NCBI GenBank assembly: GCA_903886275.1
Contig: CAISLN010000069.1
Coordinates: 29,372-93,371, forward strand
Length of the DNA: 64,000 nucleotides
From: an uncultured beta proteobacterium
GTDB taxonomy: Bacteria; Pseudomonadota; Gammaproteobacteria; Burkholderiales; Burkholderiaceae_C
Direction of reading: 5' to 3'
Of the stretch, positions 57,638-64,000 are shown piece after piece. The stretch's first letter is position 1. Each line of letters begins with the position of its first letter. Position numbers and translations under genes: made by a program. The notes beneath the pieces are model-generated. The model saw nothing but the letters and a program-made list of their open reading frames with translations. It was not told the DNA's origin and searched no databases.

Positions 57638-58612
57638 TCAGTCAATCATGACCATGGTGGAATTGAGGGTCAGCCGGTCTGCCGACTGCAGGCGTATGCT
57701 GCCCTTGGCCTCCAGGGTGATGTTTCCGGCGCTGCGCAGTGAAATGCCGCTGGCCGACAGCTCCACCCGGTTGTTGTTCTGGTCTTGCAGAAAAATGGAC
57801 CTGGCATTTTCGCTCAACACCACCTGGTTATTGCCTGGTGTCGTGATGGTGATGCTTCGGTCCTCCTCGTTGATCGCAATCTTGTGCGGGCAGGCAAAGG
57901 CTGTGCTGCAGTTTGCAGCGCCCAGGCCATTGAGCGCGCCGCTGCAAAGGCTGCAATGCGCGACCTCACCAAAGCGGGCCTCGGTCACCCATGTGTCTGC
58001 TTTGATACGGTGTTGCAAGGAACTGATGGCGACCTTGCCACTGAAACGCGCACCCACACCCACCAGATCAATCACGGTTCCCACCGTGGCTTTGGCGCTG
58101 CCTTTGAAATGCAGGTGGCCACTGATGTGCGCCGGGGTCTGCGCTGCGCCGCAGGCATGGCTGGCATCCATCTCGGCGCGAAAGGCATACAGGTCCTTGC
58201 CATAGGACACCGTGAGCTCCGCGTCGGAGTCGGTGTCGGGTGCATTGGCAAGAAACCCCTCTTCGTGGGCCTGCAACTCCTGAGCCTGCACCACCAAACG
58301 CACATCGCTGTCACCCACCACCTCTGCGGAATGCTTGGTAACCAGGCCATCGAACAAAATGTCCTCCTCGTCGCCATAGCCGGCCTTGATTTGCAGGTGC
58401 GCACCGGGCAAGAAGTGCGCCGTATCGCTGAGCAGGAAGACCTGCTCCGGTCTATCACCGCCCAGCAGTTCGAGCGTGGCGGTGGATGCGCGGTGAAGGC
58501 TGCGCTCCACGTGCAAGCTAGTCCATGAGATGGAATCGGTCAAGGTACTGCCACTGCTGAGCAGGCTGACCCTTAGCACGCCTTTCGCGTTGAATTCAGG
58601 TGATACAGACAT
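57638..58612 (-). CDS. Shortened VgrG/gp5-gp27-like spike protein of a contractile injection system
   Basis: A 324-residue protein. The N-terminal 230 residues match the gpD/gp27-like baseplate domain of injection-system spikes (SISWTSLHVERSLHRASTATLELLGGD, ILFDGLVTKHSAEV, HLHFKGSAKATVGTVIDLVG and the strand KADTWVTEARFGE). The C-terminal 80 residues are gp5-type beta-helix repeats (TTPGNNQVVLSENARSIFLQ, NNRVELSASGISLRSAGNIT). VgrG-type spikes usually have about 550-650 residues, and the OB-fold part between the two domains is missing here, replaced by a Cys-rich linker (HCSLCSGAL...NCSTAFACPH). It is either a compact variant or an internally deleted gene. The start has GGAG upstream. Site c of the shared motif lies 196 bases upstream. 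Confidence 0.72.
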   Translation of the reverse strand: MSVSPEFNAKGVLRVSLLSSGSTLTDSISWTSLHVERSLHRASTATLELLGGDRPEQVFLLSDTAHFLPGAHLQIKAGYGDEEDILFDGLVTKHSAEVVGDSDVRLVVQAQELQAHEEGFLANAPDTDSDAELTVSYGKDLYAFRAEMDASHACGAAQTPAHISGHLHFKGSAKATVGTVIDLVGVGARFSGKVAISSLQHRIKADTWVTEARFGEVAHCSLCSGALNGLGAANCSTAFACPHKIAINEEDRSITITTPGNNQVVLSENARSIFLQDQNNNRVELSASGISLRSAGNITLEAKGSIRLQSADRLTLNSTMVMID

Positions 58613-58807
58613 GTGCTACTCCAAAAGCAACCTCGTGCCGCAATGGCAGGCTCAAAAGTTGCACAAAAATATTGATACGGACGCCCTTCTCACGACTCCA
58701 TCGCATGCGACTCGGCCATTGGTAGCCGTTCGGCCCAAGCCGGTAACGAACAACTTCCCTTATGCTAGCCGCAAGATGCGGGGCTATAGCGCTCGCCTTG
58801 CAATTTC

Positions 58808-58827
58808 CCTACCTGTTTACCGGTAGT
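58808..58827. promoter_or_regulatory. Shared 20-bp motif upstream of the spike gene (site c)
   Basis: CCTACCTGTTTACCGGTAGT matches the island consensus ACTACCTAnAnACCGGTAGT at nearly all defined positions. It lies in the 400-base non-coding region (58613-59012) between the spike gene and the sheath gene. An AT-rich block follows at 58832-58848 (gcatttatatatttctt). No other gene is seen in this gap. Confidence 0.7.
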
Positions 58828-59012
58828 GGAATGCATTTATATATTTCTTGAGGCGCTGTATTCCATCCAACAAAATATGCTAGGTTGTGATGGGTTAAGG
58901 CCTATCTAAGTGGCGCAAATGGATAGCGCACCGTTGTGGTGGACGATTTGTACGCTGCGCAACCTGCGCCGGATGTGGGCCGCTGCCACAAGGCGGCTCT
59001 GCAATCCTGGGC

Positions 59013-60551
59013 TCAGGACCTCAGCATGGACTGCTGCAAAGTGATGTCAATGAACTCTGCGGGGCGGGCGATCGCCACCCGCGCCGTGATGCGCAGCACG
59101 CCTTCGCGCAGGTCTTGCTGCGTCATGGTCTCGCCCAGACCCACCTGCACGCTAAAGGCATCGTGCAGCACGGCACCAGCCAGACCCCCGCGCATCCAGA
59201 CGCCCGCCAGTTCCTTTTGGAGCAGGCTTTTGAGCCTGCGCCAGGTCGGGGCGGTGTTGGGTTCATGCGCCATCGCCTGCGCGGCCAAGCGACAGGACTC
59301 CCGCAGCATGAGCTGGGTGCGGCGCATGTTGATGCGACGCCAGTCCGGGCTGTTGCCGTCGAGCGTGCGCGCGCCCCACACCAGCACCCCTTCGCCGTCA
59401 AAGTCGCGGATCGCGTTGATGAACTTGCACTCGGTGCTGGCATTGAGGTCGTCCTGGTCTTGCGATGACAGCTTGACCGCCACAGACCGCACCCCCATCA
59501 GGCCGACATTGGCCGGTGCCCTCCACACGCCCAGCGCTTGGTCCACCCTTGTGTACACACCGGCCATGGCGGCACTGGGCGGCAGCAAGTTGAGCTGGCC
59601 CTTGAGCTGCGCCATCAGCGCCTGGAAGACTGCGCTCATGGCGCGCAATTGCTGGCTGACCCGTGCCATCTGTACGCCGGCCTGGCGCGGCTTGTCCCAC
59701 TCTGGGTTGGTGCTGTCGGCAGCGATCCAGTCGCCCAGCGTCTTGCCGGCGTCTTCGATCGCCTGCCACTGCGCCCACGCATCGGGCTGCGCGCTGGCGT
59801 GCGGCGGGTCTTTGGACACACCCGCTTCGCTGCGCAGCAGCTCCTGCAGCAAATCCAGGTTGGCAATCTGGGCGTGTCCCAAAGCGCTGTCGGCCACCAC
59901 CTCGGTATGAAGCCAGGGGTAATAGGCAGCACCAAAGTCCAGGAACTGCGGGCCCAGTTGGCCGCGAAACGCCGCCACGCAATCGGGGCTGTCGTGCAGG
60001 GACTGGTGGCCGGCCCACAGGTCGAGGATGGCAAAGCGGTTTTTCATCACGCCGCAATGCTGCAGCGCCGCTTGCTGCACGCGGCTGCAGCAGGGCCGCG
60101 ACAGCAGCACCGCCTCCGGAATGAGCAGCAAGGTGGGCTCCTGCTCCAGGGTCAGCTGCGCTATGCCGTCGATCAGGCCCTGTGCGTCCAGGCGGCTGGC
60201 GCTGTAGTCGCCCACCGACACCACATAGCAGGGGCCACCGCCATTGAGAAAAAAATGCCGCATGCTGTAGTACAGCAAGAAGCGCCCGCCCTCGGCGCCA
60301 TCGGCTTGGCTCAGCAGGTATTGCTGCGCTGCTTGCCCGCTGGGCGGCACTGCGGCCACGACAAAGCGCGCCTGGGGCGCAAGGCCGAAATGCAGCTCAA
60401 ACTCGGCCAGGCAGGCGATGCGCCAGGGCTTGTTGCGCAAGGTCTGGCCCTGCTGGCAGGCCCTTTCGGTATAGCCAACAAAGGCCGGCACCGCAGTGGC
60501 GGTGTGCGCGCGTTGCGCAACGCCAAGCGTGTCACCCATGGCGACGCTCAC
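59013..60551 (-). CDS. Contractile tail sheath protein, eCIS-type
   Basis: A 512-residue tail-sheath-family protein. The N-terminal motif TAVPAFVGYTERACQQGQTLRNKP, the following WRIACLAEFELHFG, and the C-terminal segment WMRGGLAGAVLHDAFSVQVGLGETMTQQDLREG ending in a domain that reads VRITARVAIARPAEFIDITL are typical of sheaths of contractile injection systems of the Afp/PVC/eCIS type. The length is normal. It would form the contractile outer tube. Start: GTG 60551 (MSVAMGDT) or ATG 60539 (MGDTLGV) both possible. Upstream, on the same strand, the PpiC-type gene ends three bases before the GTG. No inner-tube gene is seen nearby. Confidence 0.85.
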   Translation of the reverse strand: MSVAMGDTLGVAQRAHTATAVPAFVGYTERACQQGQTLRNKPWRIACLAEFELHFGLAPQARFVVAAVPPSGQAAQQYLLSQADGAEGGRFLLYYSMRHFFLNGGGPCYVVSVGDYSASRLDAQGLIDGIAQLTLEQEPTLLLIPEAVLLSRPCCSRVQQAALQHCGVMKNRFAILDLWAGHQSLHDSPDCVAAFRGQLGPQFLDFGAAYYPWLHTEVVADSALGHAQIANLDLLQELLRSEAGVSKDPPHASAQPDAWAQWQAIEDAGKTLGDWIAADSTNPEWDKPRQAGVQMARVSQQLRAMSAVFQALMAQLKGQLNLLPPSAAMAGVYTRVDQALGVWRAPANVGLMGVRSVAVKLSSQDQDDLNASTECKFINAIRDFDGEGVLVWGARTLDGNSPDWRRINMRRTQLMLRESCRLAAQAMAHEPNTAPTWRRLKSLLQKELAGVWMRGGLAGAVLHDAFSVQVGLGETMTQQDLREGVLRITARVAIARPAEFIDITLQQSMLRS

Positions 60552-60554
60552 CCA

Positions 60555-61373
60555 CTAAAGTACCCGCGCCTTGTCCCGCAGGGTCTTGAGTCGCGCTTCA
60601 ATGGCGCGACGCTCCAGTATCTCGACGAGCTGAGCCTTGATGGCATCCAGCGCAGGGGCCTTGAATGGGCGCACACCTTCGACTTGCAAGACATACCAAC
60701 CCAAGTTCAAATGCACGGGCTCCAAGGTGAAGCCGCCCTTGTTCAAGGGGGCCACCGCAAGCGCCACCGCAGGCAGAAAGTTGATGGGCAGCGTCCAGTT
60801 GCCCAGCCCGCCCTTGCTTTGGGTGGACACATCGATCGAATGCGCCTTGGCAAGCTCAGACAGTGGCGCGCCCGCGCGCAGTTTTTCGATCAGCAAGTGG
60901 GCCGTGGCTTCGTCGGCCACCACCAGGTGACGCAGCAAGACTTCCTTGTCGCCCATGCGCGCCACCTGTTGCTGGTACTCGGCATTGAGTTCGGCCTCAC
61001 CGGCGAGCGCTTGGCCCAACACCTTTTGCTGCCAGGCCTGCGCCAACAGGGTTTGGCGGGCCAGCTCCGCCTTTTCCTGCACCCAAGGGGTTTTGTCCAG
61101 ACCTTCCATGCGGGCCTGCTGCTCCATCAGCGCCAGATCGATCAACGCTTCGCGCACGCCAGCGCGTGTCTCCTTGCTGTCGGGCGCACCGCGTGCCAGT
61201 TGCTCGCGCAGCAACAGAACGGCCCGCGCGTTGGTTTGCACCAGGCCGTTGACCGTGACAAAGGGCTGCTCCAGGGTGGCCGGGGCACTCTGCGCCATGG
61301 CGCCAAGGCTTGCGAGACACAGGGTTGCAGCACCGGCTACTCGGCTCAGGCAATGGGGTTGGACTCTTTTCAT
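60555..61373 (-). CDS. Exported PpiC-type peptidyl-prolyl isomerase
   Basis: A 272-residue protein with a signal peptide (ending LGAMAQ, about residue 29), a SurA/PrsA-like helical chaperone region (40-130) and a parvulin domain at about 135-235 (VLLRHLVVADEATAHLLIEKLRAG, HSIDVSTQSKGGLGNW, LEPVHLNLGWYVLQVEG). It should fold or stabilise exported proteins in the periplasm. It sits between the unknown protein (61458) and the sheath gene (60551, three bases away), a close spacing that suggests co-transcription with the sheath. The ribosome-binding site before its ATG is weak. Confidence 0.87.
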   Translation of the reverse strand: MKRVQPHCLSRVAGAATLCLASLGAMAQSAPATLEQPFVTVNGLVQTNARAVLLLREQLARGAPDSKETRAGVREALIDLALMEQQARMEGLDKTPWVQEKAELARQTLLAQAWQQKVLGQALAGEAELNAEYQQQVARMGDKEVLLRHLVVADEATAHLLIEKLRAGAPLSELAKAHSIDVSTQSKGGLGNWTLPINFLPAVALAVAPLNKGGFTLEPVHLNLGWYVLQVEGVRPFKAPALDAIKAQLVEILERRAIEARLKTLRDKARVL

Positions 61374-61457
61374 GGGGAATGAATACTGTGTGACGAGCGC
61401 GCATGGGCGCTGGGTTATTTGAATAGCCTAATTCTTTGAGCCGCCCGCCCACTGGCC

Positions 61458-61931
61458 TCAGGCAGATGCATGCGAAAGCGACGACCGCAATTTGGCGACG
61501 CCCAGCACCTGTCGGAGCACGGGCCGCGTATCGGGCCGGTGGGCCATGGGTTCATCGCTGTCCCAGACCGGGATGGGGTTGCTGGTATCGGTGGGCAACT
61601 GGACATGGCGGCGCTTGCGAACCACGACACTGGGCGTGACGCTTGCCTTGCAAAATTGGGGGGCCTCGTGCGGCTTGACATAGCCGATGGCAATGGCGAA
61701 TCGAATGGCGGCTTCAACCTGTGCTTGGCATAGGTTTTGCTCTTGCGAACCGTTCACCCGCACATAGGTGCCGGACTCGGTACGCGCCAATAGACCGAAC
61801 TCCATGTCCATTCGGACGACGCCGATGATATTGAATTTCTTGGGCGCCGCGACATAGGCCATGAGTGTCTGGTGTCCCAGCAATACCTGCATGTGCTTAT
61901 GCGACTTCACTTTGGCGTGTGTGTTCAACAT
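61458..61931 (-). CDS. Protein of unknown function heading the sheath operon
   Basis: A 157-residue, apparently cytosolic protein without recognised domains. It is rich in Val and charged residues in the centre (KKFNIIGVVRMDMEFGLLAR) and has a basic RKRRH stretch near residue 123. The ribosome-binding site GGGGAA lies nine bases before the ATG. It precedes the PpiC-type isomerase by 84 bases and thus starts a likely unknown-ppiC-sheath operon. Site d of the shared motif lies about 165 bases upstream. A baseplate, effector or regulatory role cannot be told from sequence. Confidence 0.65.
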   Translation of the reverse strand: MLNTHAKVKSHKHMQVLLGHQTLMAYVAAPKKFNIIGVVRMDMEFGLLARTESGTYVRVNGSQEQNLCQAQVEAAIRFAIAIGYVKPHEAPQFCKASVTPSVVVRKRRHVQLPTDTSNPIPVWDSDEPMAHRPDTRPVLRQVLGVAKLRSSLSHASA

Positions 61932-62073
61932 TTTTTACTATTCCCCGTGACTTCATTGGTGCCAGACATTCCCCTCCCCGCATGTGCGGTCAACTATTTC
62001 TGTTGCCGCGCCGACTGAGATGCCAAAAAGGAGATCAGACGCATCTCTAGCTTAGGCGCACGCACAGGCGCCC

Positions 62074-62116
62074 TATCCCTTAAACCGAGTAGTCGGGCTA
62101 CGTATATACCGGTAGT
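62074..62116. promoter_or_regulatory. Shared 20-bp motif with a half-site 23 bp away (site d)
   Basis: GCTACGTATATACCGGTAGT (62097-62116) matches the island consensus except for a few positions, and the half-site ACCGAGTAGT ends at 62093, so the two right ends are 23 bases apart as in sites a and b. It lies upstream of the unknown-ppiC-sheath genes and downstream of the LuxR-type regulator terminator. Confidence 0.65.
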
Positions 62117-62143
62117 GAAACGGGACTTTTTGAGGCGTGCAGC

Positions 62144-62170
62144 AAAAAAAACCGCGTGAACGCGGTTTTT
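62144..62170 (-). terminator. Bidirectional rho-independent terminator
   Basis: AAAAACCGCG-tgaa-CGCGGTTTTT is a perfect stem with flanking A and T runs on either side, 29 bases after the stop of the LuxR-type regulator gene. It separates that gene from the promoter region of the sheath operon. Confidence 0.9.
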
Positions 62171-62198
62171 ACTGATACCAACCCAACGGGGAAAACAG

Positions 62199-62837
62199 CT
62201 AGTCGGGGCGCTCGTTATTGACGACGTAGCGGGTCAAGGCAGCCACGCTGTGGCGGTCCAACTTGCGCATGATGTTGCGGCGATGCACCTCCACGGTGGA
62301 GACGGCAATCAGCAGCAGTTTGGCAATCTGGCTGGAGGTCTGCCCCGCGGCCACCAACTTGAGGACCTGGCGCTCGCGCTCGCCGAGTACGGCCGAGGCG
62401 CGCGCATTGCCCTTGCGGCCCAGCAACTCGTTGGTCACCACGCCTGCCACATCGGGGCAAAGGTAGACGCGACCGCTCAGGACCGCACGGATGGCGCTGA
62501 GCACCTCGGTGCTGGCCTCGGCCTTGGTGACATAGGCGCTGGCACCGGCGTTCATCATGTCCAGCACATGGCGCTGGTCGGTGTAAGCGGACAGGGCGAC
62601 CACCTTAACGTCTGGCCACTTGTCCAGTATGGTGCGGGTTACTTCGATGCCGTTCATGCCGGGCAGATTGATGTCCATGCAGACCACATGGGGCGCGACG
62701 CTCTCTATCAGTGACAACACCTGCAAACCGTCGCCCGTCTCGCCGACAATGAGCCAGTCGATCTCTGCGCTCAAGACATGGCGAAGCAGCTCTCTGAGCA
62801 TCTGGTGGTCGTCGGCAATTAAGATGCGAATTTTCAT
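62199..62837 (-). CDS. LuxR/NarL-family response regulator
   Basis: A 212-residue regulator: receiver domain (about 2-120) with Asp9-Asp10, acceptor Asp55 (VCMDINLPGMNG) and Lys105 (AYVTKAEAS), then a C-terminal LuxR-type helix-turn-helix (about 148-208, LGERERQVLKLVAAGQTSSQIAKLL followed by STVEVHRRNIMRKL). The ATG at 62837 was chosen with GAGG upstream; an earlier start 30 bases upstream (MCYASEAPDS) is possible. It is divergent from the PAS sensor gene at 63458, the likely partner kinase. As the only complete DNA-binding regulator of the island, it is the first candidate to bind the shared 20-bp motif. Confidence 0.95.
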   Translation of the reverse strand: MKIRILIADDHQMLRELLRHVLSAEIDWLIVGETGDGLQVLSLIESVAPHVVCMDINLPGMNGIEVTRTILDKWPDVKVVALSAYTDQRHVLDMMNAGASAYVTKAEASTEVLSAIRAVLSGRVYLCPDVAGVVTNELLGRKGNARASAVLGERERQVLKLVAAGQTSSQIAKLLLIAVSTVEVHRRNIMRKLDRHSVAALTRYVVNNERPD

Positions 62838-63220
62838 GCTGTCGGGTGCCTCACTGGCGTAACACATATGGATATCCTGGGTCGTGAAACACACTGGCCT
62901 GGTAGCCACAACACGCAGCACAGCTCTTGCACGCTGCCGCAACGACCGAACCTCTCCCCCCCGCAGTGTAAACGCAGGCACAGGCAGTGAAGCACAAGAA
63001 ACACGGGAAGAAATCGGCCCCCCGAACGCCCGTGGGCGCAGCCAAGAGACAAACCAGCGCTGCTGGCAAAGAGCGCCCCATCCGCAGGGCAAGCCAGCGC
63101 GGCAGCGAAATGTACACTAGTTCGCACCCGCTGCCTGTGCCCTTCAAGCCAGACCGGTTTGAAGGGCATAGGCCCAAACGCGTGTACCGAAGCCCCATTG
63201 CAAAAAAAAAGTCCGCAATC

Positions 63221-63271
63221 ACTACCGGTTAGTAGGTAGTGCAGTGGGCTAAACCGTGCCGTACCGGTAGT
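63221..63271. promoter_or_regulatory. Shared 20-bp motif between LuxR-type regulator and PAS sensor (site e)
   Basis: ACTACCGGTTAGTAGGTAGT at 63221-63240 is, in reverse complement, ACTACCTACTAACCGGTAGT and matches the consensus nearly fully. A second right half (ACCGGTAGT) ends at 63271. The site lies about 190 bases upstream of the PAS-sensor start and about 385 bases upstream of the LuxR-type regulator. Confidence 0.75.
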
Positions 63272-63310
63272 CCGTGGGGATACGATAGAGAACATTTTCG
63301 TATGCAAGAA

Positions 63311-63344
63311 GTGCAGGCATTGCCAAACCCCGCAATGCCTGCAC
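63311..63344 (+). repeat. Perfect 13-bp inverted repeat in the PAS-sensor leader
   Basis: GTGCAGGCATTGC (63311-63323) pairs exactly with GCAATGCCTGCAC (63332-63344) around an 8-base loop. It lies between site e and the PAS-sensor start, so it is likely in the transcribed leader. No T run follows; it could be a regulatory hairpin or a dimeric operator. Confidence 0.7.
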
Positions 63345-63457
63345 GTTCGCCGCAAATCCGTTGCGCTCCTTACGAACGGCTCGATCAACCAATAATCGCT
63401 TGCTTTCTGGCCTGTTGCCTTCAGGTTTTCGGCCATGTTGGGACATAACAACCATTT

Positions 63458-64000
63458 ATGAATCATCAACACAGCCCTCGCGATTTATCCACTGCAACCA
63501 TCAGCGTGGAAAGGCGGCGCAGCGCGACGCATGAAGATACCGGCTTGATCAGCACCGTGGCCCTGCAAAGTGCCATATTCAATAGCGCCAATTTCTCCAG
63601 CATAGCCACCGATGCCAATGGCGTGATCCAGATTTTCAATGTGGGGGCCGAGCGCATGCTGGGCTACGCGGGGGCCGACGTCATGAACAAGATGACACCG
63701 GCCGATATCTCCGACCCCAACGAAGTGATTGCCCGGGCCAAGGCCTTGAGCGCGGAGTTGGACACGCCCATCACCCCGGGCTTTGAGGCATTGGTGTTCA
63801 AGGCCTCGCGCGGCATTGAAGACATTTACGAGCTCACCTATATCCGCAAAGACGGCAGCCGATTCCCGGCCGTGGTGTCGGTCACCGCGCTGCGCGATGC
63901 GCAGGAGGCCATCATCGGCTACTTGCTGATCGGCACCGACAACACCGCGCGCAAGCAGGCCGAAGAGGCCCTGATCAAGGCCGGCGCCCTGCAAAACGCC
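63458..64000 (+). CDS. PAS-domain sensor protein, 5' part (runs off the window)
   Basis: The frame from ATG 63458 is open to the window edge (181 codons). Residues 1-35 are a hydrophilic leader. A PAS domain follows from about residue 38 (LQSAIFNSANFSSIATDANG, IFNVGAERMLGYAGADV) to its S-box-like end (ELTYIRKDGSRFPAVVSVTALRD and YLLIGTDNTARKQAEEALIK). The last visible residues (AGALQNA) resemble the segment that precedes this PAS domain (VALQSA), so a second, similar PAS repeat probably begins just past the edge. No membrane segment is seen so far. It is likely a histidine kinase working with the divergent LuxR-type regulator. Ribosome-binding site weak. Confidence 0.85.
   Translation, partial: MNHQHSPRDLSTATISVERRRSATHEDTGLISTVALQSAIFNSANFSSIATDANGVIQIFNVGAERMLGYAGADVMNKMTPADISDPNEVIARAKALSAELDTPITPGFEALVFKASRGIEDIYELTYIRKDGSRFPAVVSVTALRDAQEAIIGYLLIGTDNTARKQAEEALIKAGALQNA

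Larger units (their letters stand above)
62838..63457. other. 620-bp divergent intergenic region with inverted repeats
   Basis: No gene was found. Besides the shared motif (site e) it holds two perfect inverted repeats: TGCCCTTCAA (63138-63147) with TTGAAGGGCA (63159-63168), and GTGCAGGCATTGC (63311-63323) with GCAATGCCTGCAC (63332-63344). Neither is followed by a T run. Confidence 0.6.

Overview
The window looks like chromosomal DNA of a GC-rich betaproteobacterium of the Burkholderiales, most likely a Comamonadaceae member of the Rhodoferax/Polaromonas type. This rests on protein style and gene order (glmU, small kinase, Lrp-type regulator, glmS; cca, GST, slt, 5-FCL) and was not checked by any search. 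No rRNA, tRNA, CRISPR array or insertion sequence was seen.

Layout. 0-6 kb: the end of a DUF2946 gene, a TonB-dependent receptor with a copper-receptor-like CxxxM motif, an EnvZ/OmpR-type two-component pair, and three small exported Gly/Ala-rich or charged proteins. 6.4-13.2 kb: sensory genes (a secreted Cache-domain protein, an internally deleted chemoreceptor remnant, an ABC-type binding protein, an intact chemoreceptor, and a hybrid histidine kinase with HAMP, two receivers and an Hpt). 13.2-24.6 kb: nine minus-strand genes reading xylF-xylH-xylG-xylR(ROK)-xylB-xylA-Gfo/Idh/MocA oxidoreductase-ASPIC/UnbV protein-vanadium haloperoxidase, i.e. D-xylose uptake and catabolism with a haloperoxidase module at the distal end. 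25-36.5 kb: housekeeping genes (cca, GST, slt, 5-formyl-THF cyclo-ligase, glmU, glmS) plus a repeat lipoprotein, a small kinase and an Lrp-type regulator. 36.5-38.6 kb: a lower-GC accessory islet (nucleotidyltransferase-fold protein behind a perfect palindrome, a membrane-protein fragment, a tiny exported protein).

38.8-64 kb is the most interesting part: a signalling island. It holds a TPR protein, a receiver/Cache-PAS kinase/HD-GYP trio, a complete alternative chemosensory operon (soluble receptor with two signalling tips, triple-CheW fusion, CheB, HEAT-repeat protein, CheR, CheY, CheA, STAS, CheY, short membrane receptor, receiver, ParA-type ATPase, degenerate-GGDEF/EAL phosphodiesterase), then contractile-injection-type genes (shortened spike, tail sheath) with a PpiC-type isomerase and an unknown protein, and finally a LuxR-type response regulator divergent from a PAS sensor that runs off the window.

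Five intergenic regions of this island, and none seen elsewhere in the window, carry a 20-bp imperfect palindrome with consensus ACTACCTAnAnACCGGTAGT, often with a second site or half-site exactly 23 bp away. I infer an undescribed regulon joining a chemosensory array, c-di-GMP turnover, a ParA-like positioning ATPase and an injection-system-like particle. The LuxR-type regulator encoded in the island is the first candidate to bind the motif.
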